DNA from: Oscillospiraceae bacterium
GTDB lineage: Bacteria > Bacillota > Clostridia > Oscillospirales > Acutalibacteraceae
Length of the DNA stretch: 7,821 nt
Direction of reading: 5' to 3'
NCBI GenBank assembly: GCA_022508865.1
Contig: JAFLUK010000068.1
Coordinates: forward strand, 1-7,821
A program made the translations under genes and the position numbers. Below the pieces are notes generated by a model. It saw only the letters and a program-made list of their open reading frames with translations, ran no database searches and was not told where the DNA came from. This document shows positions 1-6,259 of this stretch, one piece after another (position 1 is the first letter of the stretch; every line of letters starts with the position of its first letter).

Positions 1-518
1 TGAATGTTACAGCCAGTCAGATAAGGCAGGACTTTAACTGCTTTGGCGGTTTTGGTCAGCAGGGATATGGCTACAGTGTTTCTTATCTCAAAGAAGAGAT
101 TGAAAAAATTCTGGGGCTGAAAAAGATGAACAACACCATTATTCTTGGTGCAGGTAATCTTGGCAAGGCTGTTGCAATGCACATTAACTTTATGGAAAAA
201 GGCTTTAATGTTAAAGGAATATTTGAAAAAAATCCTGATATTATCGGCGAAAAAATAAGGGATATTCAGATTTACCCCGAGGATATTATTGAGGACTTTA
301 TAAAAGAAAACAACATCACTATTGCAGTGCTGTGTATTCCTAAAAACAGCGTAAGCTCCATTATTGACAGGCTGTATAACAGCGGAATAAAGGCTTATTG
401 GAACTTTTCTCACTACGATATAGCAAGAAAGTATTCCGATACAATAATTGAAAATGTGCATATGACAGACAATCTTATGACTTTATCTTACTTGATGAAT
501 CAAAAGGAAGATTTTTAA
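1..518 (+). CDS. rex: Redox-sensing transcriptional repressor Rex, 5'-truncated by window edge
   Basis: The frame is open from the left edge (first full codon at position 3) to a TAA ending at 518, giving 171 visible residues; Rex is usually about 210, so some 40 N-terminal residues lie outside. Visible residues 1-41 match the end of the Rex winged-helix DNA-binding domain (ASQIRQDF, then FGGFGQQGYGY, then a helix ending in ILGL). Residues 42 onward form the Rossmann domain, with the dinucleotide motif GAGNLG at 49-54 and the late conserved segment NFSHYDI...ENVHMTDNLMTLSY. Known for the family: Rex senses NADH/NAD+ and, when NADH is low, represses fermentation and respiration genes. The internal ATG at 126 is not the real start, because the homology continues upstream of it. 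The NFSHYDI segment differs from the common NFAPV form, a variation I regard as within-family. It is followed directly by its own terminator. Confidence 0.95.
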   Translation, partial: NVTASQIRQDFNCFGGFGQQGYGYSVSYLKEEIEKILGLKKMNNTIILGAGNLGKAVAMHINFMEKGFNVKGIFEKNPDIIGEKIRDIQIYPEDIIEDFIKENNITIAVLCIPKNSVSSIIDRLYNSGIKAYWNFSHYDIARKYSDTIIENVHMTDNLMTLSYLMNQKEDF

Positions 519-555
519 ACATAATATTTAAAATATCACTTATTCACCAAAGATT

Positions 556-593
556 ATCGGTGCAAACTACTATGAGTTTGCACCGATGTTTTT
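556..593 (+). terminator. Rho-independent terminator of rex
   Basis: A perfect 13-bp stem (556-568 ATCGGTGCAAACT with 575-587 AGTTTGCACCGAT) has a 6-nt loop and is followed by G then five T on the plus strand. It starts 37 bases after the rex stop. The minus-strand side lacks a T run, so it is directional towards rex. Confidence 0.9.
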
Positions 594-600
594 ATATACG

Positions 601-630
601 AAAAGCAGCCACATCAATAAGATGTGGCTG
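601..630 (-). terminator. Rho-independent terminator of the pgi/P-loop unit
   Basis: A perfect 10-bp stem (606-615 CAGCCACATC with 621-630 GATGTGGCTG) has a 5-nt loop. Read on the minus strand it is followed by CTTTTCG, a short T run. It lies 27 bases downstream of the stop of the P-loop gene and sits back to back with the rex terminator. Confidence 0.8.
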
Positions 631-657
631 TAAATCTTGATTCTTAATTCGGCTAAA

Positions 658-1074
658 TTAAACCTTTTCGCAAACTGCGTTGATGCCAACAGGGAGATCC
701 TCTTCTGCTGCGGAGATAAGAACTGTGATTTTAGTTTCTGCTGCATCTGCAAGTGCAGAAATCTTCTTTACAAATTCCTCCAAGCCGTCGATACCCTCCG
801 GACAAATCTTAAATGTGCTGTCAACAAGAATATCTGTAACATCATAGTTACCTGCACAAATACCGCTGAGAAAACCAAAGAGCATTTCGTAACCCTTGAT
901 TTCGTACTGGTCTGTGTCAATAAGTCTTGCCTTGTGAGTAACGTCATATGTGAGCTTTGAGCCTTTCTCAACAACTACAACATTACCGCTTGAAGCAGCA
1001 ACTGCCTCGTTTGCAAGCTGGATTAATTTTTTTGTTTTTCCGGAACCTTTTTTACCTGTAAGTAAAGTTACCAT
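658..1074 (-). CDS. Small P-loop NTPase-fold protein, function unknown
   Basis: This is a 138-residue protein opening almost at once with a complete Walker A motif, GKKGSGKT at residues 7-14. A hydrophobic strand ending in acid, DILVD at 81-85, is a plausible Walker B, and a second strand, KITVLIS at 115-121, follows. There is no signal peptide or membrane segment, so it is probably cytoplasmic. The start is well supported: AAAGGAGG at 1084-1091 lies 9 bases before the ATG. It follows pgi by only 46 bases with no terminator between them, so the two are probably co-transcribed. It is too short for a complete kinase or ABC domain of the usual type, and I see no lid or specificity motif that would name a substrate. 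Small clostridial P-loop proteins of this kind are often given vague names such as PilT-like ATPase; I do not think the sequence supports any such specific role. Confidence 0.85.
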   Translation of the reverse strand: MVTLLTGKKGSGKTKKLIQLANEAVAASSGNVVVVEKGSKLTYDVTHKARLIDTDQYEIKGYEMLFGFLSGICAGNYDVTDILVDSTFKICPEGIDGLEEFVKKISALADAAETKITVLISAAEEDLPVGINAVCEKV

Positions 1075-1083
1075 TTTAGTAGT

Positions 1084-1091
1084 CCTCCTTT
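1084..1091 (-). promoter_or_regulatory. Ribosome binding site of the P-loop gene
   Basis: AAAGGAGG on the minus strand, a near-perfect Shine-Dalgarno, 9 bases before the ATG at 1074. It lies in the 46-base gap after pgi, so the gene can be efficiently translated from a shared message. Confidence 0.85.
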
Positions 1092-1120
1092 AAGGATATT
1101 ATTTTGATTGGTAAATATTT

Positions 1121-2458
1121 TTAGTTTAATCTTGCTTCCAATTCAGCCTTTTGGTCTTCATAACCCGGCTTACCAAGGAGAGCAAACATATTTCTCTTGT
1201 AGGATTCTACTCCCGGCTGATTGAATGGATTAACACCAAGGAGATAACCGCTGATTGCACAAGCCTTTTCAAAGAAGTAGATAAGATAACCAAGCTCTGA
1301 TTCTGTCATTTCTTCCACATCCAGAACCATATTTGGAACACCGCCGTCGTTATGAGCAAGAACTGTACCCTGAAAAGCCTTTTTGTTTACAAAGTCCATT
1401 GTCTTGCCTGAAAGGAAGTTAAGTCCGTCAACATTTTCGGGGTCTGTGCCAAGGGTGATTTCTCTTTGTACCTTGTTGAACTGAACAACTGTTTCAAAGA
1501 GAGTGCGTCTGCCCTCCTGAATATACTGACCCATTGAGTGAAGGTCTGTGGAGAATACTACAGATGCGGGGAAAATGCCCTTGTTGTCTTTACCTTCACT
1601 TTCACCGTAAAGCTGCTTGAACCATTCGTTCATCATTGTAAATGCAGGTTCATAAGCAACGAGGAGCTCTGTCTGGTAGCCCTTTCTGTAAAGAATGTTT
1701 CTGATGGCTGCATATTTATAGCAATCATTTGTATATAAATCATCATTATCAAAGTCAGCCTGAGCCTTTGCAGCCCCTGCCATAAGTGCGTCAAGGTCGC
1801 AACCTGCAACAGCAATCGGGAGAAGCCCAACAGCTGTAAGAACAGAAAATCTGCCGCCAACATCATCAGGTACTACAAATGTTTCGTAGCCTTCCTTGGT
1901 TGCAAGCTCCTTGAGTGTACCCTTTGCCTTGTCTGTTGTGCAGAAAATTCTTTCCTTTGCACCCTCTTTGCCATACTTATTTTCAAGCATTTCTCGGAGA
2001 ACTCTAAAAGCAATTGCAGGCTCTGTTGTTGTGCCTGACTTGGAAATCATATTGATTGATACATCCTTGCCCTCACAAATTTCTACAAGCTCTGAAAGAG
2101 CGTTGCTGCTGATTGAGTTACCTGTAAAGAAAATCTGCGGAGTATCCTTGCACAGAAGGTTGTAGTTGGGAGATTTAAGGAATTCAATTGCTGCTCTTGC
2201 GCCAAGATAAGAACCGCCGATACCGATAACAATAAAAATATCGCTGTTCTTCTTTACCTTTTCTGCTGCTGCTTTAATTCGTGCAAATTCCTCTTTATCA
2301 TAGTCAGTCGGTAATGTCAGCCAGCCAATAAAATCATTGCCAAGGCAATCTCCTGTATGTAATGCATTATGAGCAAGCTTAACCTGTGGTGCAATTGCTT
2401 CATATTCGTGGTCACTGACAAAACCTTTTAAATATTTGTCGCTTAATTTTGTCGCCAT
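1121..2458 (-). CDS. pgi: Glucose-6-phosphate isomerase
   Basis: Interconverts glucose 6-phosphate and fructose 6-phosphate in glycolysis and gluconeogenesis, in the cytoplasm. The protein is 445 residues, the usual length of the short Firmicute form. Two SIS-type sugar-phosphate domains are visible: IGIGGSYLGA at 78-87 and SKSGTTTE at 139-146 (phosphate-binding loop), then the family signature DVGGRFSVLTAVGLLP at 199-214. Residues expected to be catalytic are all present: Glu286 in YGESEGKD, His307 in DLHSMGQYIQEG, and Lys421 in the C-terminal signature FNQPGVESYK. The ATG at 2458 is preceded by AAGGAGG at 2471-2477 with a rather long 12-base spacing. A sigma-A-type promoter lies at 2527-2555, and the gene is followed closely by the P-loop gene and then a terminator. 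It appears complete and ordinary. Confidence 0.98.
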   Translation of the reverse strand: MATKLSDKYLKGFVSDHEYEAIAPQVKLAHNALHTGDCLGNDFIGWLTLPTDYDKEEFARIKAAAEKVKKNSDIFIVIGIGGSYLGARAAIEFLKSPNYNLLCKDTPQIFFTGNSISSNALSELVEICEGKDVSINMISKSGTTTEPAIAFRVLREMLENKYGKEGAKERIFCTTDKAKGTLKELATKEGYETFVVPDDVGGRFSVLTAVGLLPIAVAGCDLDALMAGAAKAQADFDNDDLYTNDCYKYAAIRNILYRKGYQTELLVAYEPAFTMMNEWFKQLYGESEGKDNKGIFPASVVFSTDLHSMGQYIQEGRRTLFETVVQFNKVQREITLGTDPENVDGLNFLSGKTMDFVNKKAFQGTVLAHNDGGVPNMVLDVEEMTESELGYLIYFFEKACAISGYLLGVNPFNQPGVESYKRNMFALLGKPGYEDQKAELEARLN

Positions 2459-2477
2459 ATCCTATTTGTGCCTCCTT

Positions 2478-2498
2478 ATAATTCTTTTGCGGAATTAT
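2478..2498 (-). promoter_or_regulatory. Small hairpin abutting the pgi ribosome site
   Basis: In the pgi leader, ATAATTC and GAATTAT (2492-2498 and 2478-2484) form a 7-bp inverted repeat around a 7-base loop, ending exactly where the Shine-Dalgarno (2471-2477) begins. The stem is weak (one GC pair), so any effect on translation is uncertain; it may be chance in AT-rich DNA. Confidence 0.3.
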
Positions 2499-2526
2499 CC
2501 ACTGAACAAATTTATGGATTGGCACT

Positions 2527-2555
2527 ATTATACTATATTTTGTGTTTTTTTGCAA
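2527..2555 (-). promoter_or_regulatory. Sigma-A-type promoter for pgi and the P-loop gene
   Basis: On the minus strand a TTGCAA -35 element (2550-2555) and a perfect TATAAT -10 element (2527-2532) are separated by exactly 17 bases. The predicted transcript start is near 2520, giving a leader of about 60 bases. The -35 is followed by an A tract. Confidence 0.8.
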
Positions 2556-2606
2556 CATAAAACTAACACTTTAACTAAATAAATTGATTTTTTAATTTAA
2601 ATTTGC

Positions 2607-3746
2607 CTATAATGCCGCAAGACGTTCCAATAAATACTTAAAGGAATTGCCAAAAGTGCACTTTTCTACTGCTTTTTTTGCTCTGACAGTAACGGTTTGT
2701 ATTGTTTTATCATTAAGCTTATAGACAATTTTACCAATAGTTTGATTTTTCTTTATAGGAGCCGAAATCTCCTTTGGCGCCTTTACCTCTGCCTTTATTT
2801 CCTGATTGCCTCCTTTTTCTGTTACAAATGATTTTGGGTTATCTGCAGAAAGAGAGAGTTTTTCTTCCATTCCGCGATTTACTTTAATATCCTTTAGTTT
2901 AACCTTTTGCGGTACACTGACAGAATAATTATTAAAACCGAAATCAAGGAGCATTGAGGCATCCTTAAATCTGTCTGTTCCGCTGCTGCTTCCAAGGCAA
3001 ACTGCTATAAGAGACAATCCGTCACGATTTGCTGTTGCTGATATGCAGCTGCCTGCCTCACTTGTTGTACCTGTTTTAAGTCCTGTAATTCCGTTGTAGG
3101 ATTTTAGGAGTTTATTGGTATTCACAATTTGTGTTTTTCCGTCTCTCAAAAAATCAAGCCAGATTTTTGTATAGTCAAACACCTTTACGTGCTTTACAAG
3201 TTCTGCTGACATTAAGGCAACATCATAGGCGCTGGAAAGATGTCCCTCCTCATCGAGTCCGTTACAGTTTTTAAAAACAGTATCCTTCATTCCCAATTCC
3301 TTTGCCCTGTTGTTCATTCTTTTAACAAAGGCTTCTTCACTACCCTCTGTGTGCTCTGCAAGAGCCACAGCCGCATCATTTGCAGACGCCACAAGTGTTG
3401 CCTTTAGCATATCATCAAGGGACATTTGCTCCCCCTCCTCCAGCCATATATCGGAGCCGCCCATTGATGCAGCGTGGGCAGAGGAAGTGATGGTATCGGT
3501 TAAACTGATTTTGCCGCTCTCAATATCCTCCATTATAAGAAGAACTGTCATCACCTTGGTTATAGATGCCACTGAACGTTTTTCGTGACTATTTTTCTCA
3601 TAAAGAATTTTAAAACTATCACTATCCACAAGTATTGCCGACGGAGCAGTAATATCATTATCTGTAACTGCGCCTACCTTTACAGGCAAGGATAATAATA
3701 ACATAATAACAGACAGTAAAATTGTTACATTCCTTTTTATACGCAT
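2607..3746 (-). CDS. Secreted D-alanyl-D-alanine carboxypeptidase (PBP5/DacF family)
   Basis: A 379-residue serine-type DD-carboxypeptidase (peptidase family S11) that removes the terminal D-Ala from peptidoglycan stem peptides outside the membrane. The N-terminus is a clear signal peptide: RIKR, a hydrophobic core at 7-22, and probable cleavage after VGA (residue 26). All three penicillin-binding motifs are present: Ser61-Ile-Thr-Lys64, Ser121-Ala-Asn123, and Lys224-Thr-Gly226. The PBP5-like C-terminal beta domain follows, ending in an amphipathic segment (FKYLLERLAAL) that could anchor it to the membrane. I chose the ATG at 3746 rather than the GTG at 3755 because GAGG at 3755-3758 is a ribosome site 8 bases before the ATG and overlaps that GTG. 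Homologues are called DacF, DacB or DacA; the sporulation-specific DacF assignment cannot be made from sequence alone. A small protein gene lies 56 bases upstream on the same strand with no terminator between. No convincing GC-rich terminator is seen after the stop, only AT-rich sequence before the pgi promoter. Confidence 0.95.
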   Translation of the reverse strand: MRIKRNVTILLSVIMLLLSLPVKVGAVTDNDITAPSAILVDSDSFKILYEKNSHEKRSVASITKVMTVLLIMEDIESGKISLTDTITSSAHAASMGGSDIWLEEGEQMSLDDMLKATLVASANDAAVALAEHTEGSEEAFVKRMNNRAKELGMKDTVFKNCNGLDEEGHLSSAYDVALMSAELVKHVKVFDYTKIWLDFLRDGKTQIVNTNKLLKSYNGITGLKTGTTSEAGSCISATANRDGLSLIAVCLGSSSGTDRFKDASMLLDFGFNNYSVSVPQKVKLKDIKVNRGMEEKLSLSADNPKSFVTEKGGNQEIKAEVKAPKEISAPIKKNQTIGKIVYKLNDKTIQTVTVRAKKAVEKCTFGNSFKYLLERLAAL

Positions 3747-3752
3747 AATATA

Positions 3753-3758
3753 CACCTC
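3753..3758 (-). promoter_or_regulatory. Ribosome binding site fixing the carboxypeptidase start
   Basis: GAGGTG on the minus strand, 8 bases between GAGG and the ATG at 3746. It overlaps the alternative upstream GTG at 3755, which therefore cannot use it. Confidence 0.75.
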
Positions 3759-3802
3759 AACTTTTAGTTAATTAAGTGTATGAGGCTTACATTAATATTA
3801 TG

Positions 3803-4009
3803 TTATTTTTCCTTATCCGGCTTTACAACAGGGGGCAAAAAAGGATATAGCTCCTCGTAGTTATGAATTTCTTCTTCAGATTCAATCTCTGTGGGTATAA
3901 GACCTGTACAGTCGTAGGCAGACTGGGTATTGTACTGTATAATCATATTTGGTTCTTCTATATTGTTATTCTTCATAACATTTTTGCTTTTGCTATTTTT
4001 ATTTTTCAT
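3803..4009 (-). CDS. Small acidic-tailed protein, unrecognised
   Basis: A 68-residue protein that I do not recognise. The first third is lysine- and asparagine-rich (MKNKNSKSKN...), the middle contains YNTQSAYDCTGLIPT, and the tail is rich in acidic residues and aromatics with prolines (EELYPFLPPVV) before a charged end. It has one cysteine, no signal peptide and no membrane segment. The ATG at 4009 is preferred to the GTG at 4018: AAGGGTGAT (4014-4022) is a plausible ribosome site with 8 bases between GGG and the ATG, and it overlaps the GTG. The structured-looking motif, real ribosome site and position just upstream of the carboxypeptidase argue that it is a genuine gene. It is probably co-transcribed with the carboxypeptidase across the 56-base gap. 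A role cannot be inferred beyond that association. Confidence 0.7.
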   Translation of the reverse strand: MKNKNSKSKNVMKNNNIEEPNMIIQYNTQSAYDCTGLIPTEIESEEEIHNYEELYPFLPPVVKPDKEK

Positions 4010-4023
4010 TACTATCACCCTTG

Positions 4024-4049
4024 ATTATATTGTGTGAAAATTGACACAA
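4024..4049 (-). promoter_or_regulatory. TATAAT element and adjoining imperfect palindrome upstream of the small-protein gene
   Basis: A perfect TATAAT on the minus strand (4024-4029) is directly preceded by an imperfect 20-bp inverted repeat, TTGTGT/ACACAA arms at 4030-4035 and 4044-4049. The best -35 candidate is a poor TTGTTT at 18-base spacing. A start from this -10 would fall inside the ribosome site of the small gene, which is unfavourable, so the actual promoter of this unit is unsettled. The inverted repeat may be an operator. Confidence 0.35.
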
Positions 4050-4083
4050 ACAATGAATGAAAAATTTTTGAAATTCAAATATA

Positions 4084-4112
4084 TTGAATATTGATGATTA
4101 AAATGATAAAAT
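4084..4112 (+). promoter_or_regulatory. Sigma-A-type extended -10 promoter of rlmD
   Basis: TTGAAT (4084-4089), a 17-base spacer, then TAAAAT (4107-4112) preceded by TGA, which fits the extended -10 pattern TGn. The predicted start is near 4119, giving a leader of about 30 bases before the ATG at 4150. The upstream in-frame ATG at 4111 would lie within this -10 element. Confidence 0.65.
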
Positions 4113-4123
4113 GTCTGTAATAA

Positions 4124-4136
4124 TCACAATTTGTGA
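4124..4136. promoter_or_regulatory. Perfect 13-bp palindrome next to the rlmD ribosome site
   Basis: TCACAA-T-TTGTGA reads the same on both strands and lies just after the predicted start point of the rlmD transcript, abutting the ribosome site AAAGGG (4136-4141). It could be a repressor site of the roadblock kind. No regulator is identified; the half-site resembles that of several families but the spacing matches none that I know. Confidence 0.35.
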
Positions 4137-4141
4137 AAGGG
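4136..4141 (+). promoter_or_regulatory. Ribosome binding site fixing the rlmD start
   Basis: AAAGGG, 8 bases before the ATG at 4150. The in-frame ATG at 4111 has no ribosome site. Confidence 0.75.
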
Positions 4142-4149
4142 AATATTAT

Positions 4150-5331
4150 ATGAGCCAAAGCAGTAATACAAAGAAAAATATACAAAACGGCAGCTGTCCT
4201 GTATATAAAAAGTGCGGCGGCTGTCAACTGCAAAATCTTTCTTATCCGAATCAGCTGAAATTTAAGCAAAATAAGGTTGAAAAACTGCTAAAGAGCTTTG
4301 GCAGTGTTGAGCCGATTATAGCAATGGACAACCCCTATCACTACCGTAACAAGGTGCAGGCGGCTTTCAGAACAGACAAAAACGGAAAAATAATTTCAGG
4401 AGTATATCAATCCAGCACTCACCACATTGTAGGGATTGATTCTTGCCAGACAGAAGATATTGTGGCAGATGAAATTATTGTGGAAATCAGAAAAATGCTA
4501 AAATCCTTTAAGCTGACCACTTATGACGAAAAATTTCAAAGGGGATTTTTGCGACATGTCCTTGTTAAAAGAGGCTTTTCTACAAATCAGGTTATGGTTG
4601 TGTTGGTGACAAGCACGCAGAATTTTTCTTCAAAGAATAATTTTGTTAAGGTACTAGTTAAAAAATTCCCAAATATTACAACTGTTATTCAGAATGTAAA
4701 CCCATACAAAACAAATCTTTTATTAGGTAACTTTCAGAAAATACTATACGGAAAAGGATATATTGATGATATTCTTTGCGGTTGTAAATTCCGAATTTCT
4801 CCAAAGAGCTTTTATCAGATTAACCCTGTTCAGACAGAGGTACTGTATAATAAGGCTATGGATTTTGCAGATTTAAAAGGAAAAGAAACTGTACTTGACA
4901 CCTACTGCGGCATTGGCACAATTGGAATTGTGGCTGCAAAAAGAGGTGCGGGACAGGTTATAGGAATTGAGCTTAATAAGGATGCTGTACGTGATGCTGT
5001 TCAAAATGCAAAAAATAATAATCTGAAAAACATAAAATTTTATCAGGGCGATGCAGGTAAATTTATGGCCGAAGCGGTAGATGAAGGTGAAATACCAGAT
5101 GTAGTATTTATGGATCCTCCAAGGGCAGGCAGTGACGAAAGATTCCTTAATGCACTTATAAAAATGTCACCGAAAACAGTGGTTTATATTTCCTGCAATC
5201 CTGAAACTCTGGCAAGGGATTTGCACTATCTTAAGAAGAACAGTGACTATAGGGTGGACAAAATACAGCCTGTTGATATGTTCCCCCACACTGCAAGTAT
5301 TGAGTGTGTTGTTAAACTGTGGAAAAAATAA
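4150..5331 (+). CDS. rlmD: 23S rRNA (uracil-C5)-methyltransferase, RlmD/RumA family
   Basis: A 393-residue SAM-dependent RNA m5U methyltransferase of the TrmA/RlmC/RlmD superfamily, expected to methylate a uridine such as U1939 of 23S rRNA. The N-terminus carries the iron-sulphur cysteine pattern: Cys16, then CGGC with Cys22 and Cys25, and a fourth at Cys99 (GIDSC). The Rossmann methyltransferase domain has the SAM loop DTYCGIGTIGI starting at Asp250, the DPPRAG motif at 322-327, the catalytic Cys349 in SCNP, and the C-terminal general base Glu385 in FPHTASIEC. The N-terminal TRAM RNA-binding domain found in many relatives of about 450 residues is absent; the protein opens almost directly with the iron-sulphur motif. 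I chose the ATG at 4150 over 4111 for its ribosome site and promoter position. Firmicute relatives may modify U747 as well as U1939, so the exact target is inferred. It is monocistronic between its own promoter and a terminator. Confidence 0.92.
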   Translation: MSQSSNTKKNIQNGSCPVYKKCGGCQLQNLSYPNQLKFKQNKVEKLLKSFGSVEPIIAMDNPYHYRNKVQAAFRTDKNGKIISGVYQSSTHHIVGIDSCQTEDIVADEIIVEIRKMLKSFKLTTYDEKFQRGFLRHVLVKRGFSTNQVMVVLVTSTQNFSSKNNFVKVLVKKFPNITTVIQNVNPYKTNLLLGNFQKILYGKGYIDDILCGCKFRISPKSFYQINPVQTEVLYNKAMDFADLKGKETVLDTYCGIGTIGIVAAKRGAGQVIGIELNKDAVRDAVQNAKNNNLKNIKFYQGDAGKFMAEAVDEGEIPDVVFMDPPRAGSDERFLNALIKMSPKTVVYISCNPETLARDLHYLKKNSDYRVDKIQPVDMFPHTASIECVVKLWKK

Positions 5332-5360
5332 ATTTATCTTATGACTAATGATTAAATAAC

Positions 5361-5415
5361 AAAAAACAGCCCCCGGTTTGTAAATTGATAACAAACCGGG
5401 GGCAAGAAATTTTTG
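5361..5415. terminator. Strong bidirectional terminator between convergent genes
   Basis: A perfect 13-bp GC-rich stem (5369-5381 GCCCCCGGTTTGT with 5391-5403 ACAAACCGGGGGC) has a 9-base loop. On the minus strand it is followed closely by TGTTTTTTG, making a textbook terminator for the cysteine-rich gene ending at 5423. On the plus strand the T run is weaker and offset (AAGAAATTTTT), so termination of rlmD is plausible but less certain. Confidence 0.9.
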
Positions 5416-5422
5416 AAAATAA

Positions 5423-6253
5423 TTAATTTGTTTTGCAGGAGCAGCTGCCGCATCCGCAACCGGGGTTATCTTCTCCCAAATCACACACATTCGGAGGGAA
5501 GAATTCACTTGTTGGGAACTCAAGTCTGCTGAACATTTCGCAGGGATTGTCGCTGGTTGTGACACATTCCTTTTCAGGAATACAGAAGTCATAAGCAGGT
5601 ATCAAAACCTGAACATTACGTTCGATCTGAACAATGGAAAATATACCGATGGTGACATATACTGCCATTGTACCGTTTTGGAGGAATTCTCCCCCAAATC
5701 TTCTGCAAATTCCCTCAGGAATTCTGCAAGGCGGTGAGCAAGGACATTTACATTCACAAACTCTTGCAGAAAGTGCAATAGGTGTTGCCACCTGCACTGT
5801 AGCCTTTGGTAAATTCCTTGATGGCTGAATTTGTTTGCAGTCACATTCATCATAATTATACTCACTTGTAAAGGTCTTTACACAACCCTCGCTACCGTAT
5901 AGAATAACCTTTTTGTTGTGGATAGCTAATCCGTTAACAGTTACGGGACAGCTTCCGGGTGACATAAATGCCTCTATTGCAACATCGAAGAAAAATGTCA
6001 TATCAACAGAATAAAATCCTCTGTGGAAAGGAACCTTTTCCAGTGTAGAATATACAGTTATAACCTCTGCATTTTTAATTCTGACGGACACAGCACCATC
6101 AATAACAGACTGACTCTGTTCGGTAAAATACACCCTCAAATCACTCAGACAATCTTTGTCGCCGCAGCTGTCGTATATACGTTGTGCGTCGATACAGATT
6201 GACTCATTAGGGCTGCTGTTTTGGCATTGTTCGCCAAAAGTATTTTCTGCCAT
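5423..6253 (-). CDS. Cysteine-rich protein of unknown function
   Basis: A 276-residue protein with 22 cysteines (8%). The cysteines fall in three settings: four near the N-terminus at 10, 20, 30 and 35 (SIC...YDSCGDKDC); a dense central cluster CECKCPCSPPC at 166-176; and a C-terminal tail CGCGSCSC at 266-273. Between them are beta-rich stretches of alternating hydrophobic residues (for example 79-96, FYSVDMTFFFDVAI, and 194-220, which includes AVYVTIGIFSIVQI). There is no signal peptide or membrane segment. The ATG at 6253 is chosen because GGAGG (6262-6266) lies 8 bases upstream; the longer frame to 6289 reads through that site. It resembles unnamed proteins I recall from clostridial genomes, but I cannot name the family. 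The composition would suit a cross-linked structural layer such as spore coat, or metal binding; both are inference. It is followed by a strong terminator. Confidence 0.85.
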   Translation of the reverse strand: MAENTFGEQCQNSSPNESICIDAQRIYDSCGDKDCLSDLRVYFTEQSQSVIDGAVSVRIKNAEVITVYSTLEKVPFHRGFYSVDMTFFFDVAIEAFMSPGSCPVTVNGLAIHNKKVILYGSEGCVKTFTSEYNYDECDCKQIQPSRNLPKATVQVATPIALSARVCECKCPCSPPCRIPEGICRRFGGEFLQNGTMAVYVTIGIFSIVQIERNVQVLIPAYDFCIPEKECVTTSDNPCEMFSRLEFPTSEFFPPNVCDLGEDNPGCGCGSCSCKTN

Positions 6254-6259
6254 AAGTAA

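Noticed and set aside
637..960. Plus-strand open frame opposite the P-loop gene
   Set aside because: It is antisense to a gene with an intact Walker A motif and a strong ribosome site, and its cysteine-rich translation has no ribosome site or recognisable domain.
2573..2606. Terminator after the carboxypeptidase gene
   Set aside because: Only an imperfect A/T-only hairpin can be drawn; with no GC pairs it is not a convincing terminator.
3310..3588. Plus-strand open frame inside the carboxypeptidase gene
   Set aside because: Low-complexity Ser/Ala-rich translation opposite a well-conserved penicillin-binding domain; a shadow frame.
4041..4046. Perfect TTGACA on the plus strand as the rlmD -35 element
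   Set aside because: The sequence 17 bases downstream (ATTTTT) is not a -10 element; the TTGAAT/TGATAAAAT pair further down is better.
4030..4049. A Rex operator in the divergent region
   Set aside because: The TTGTG half-sites look similar, but Rex sites have TTGTGA/TCACAA arms in an 18-bp arrangement; this repeat is 20 bp with mismatches, and the 4124-4136 palindrome has the arms in inverted order.
4075..4269. Minus-strand 64-residue hydrophobic open frame
   Set aside because: It overlaps the rlmD start and its promoter region, and no ribosome site was found; probably a by-product of AT-rich sequence.
5167..5592. Minus-strand 141-residue open frame crossing the terminator
   Set aside because: It runs through the strong 5369-5403 hairpin and overlaps both rlmD and the Cys-rich gene in other frames.
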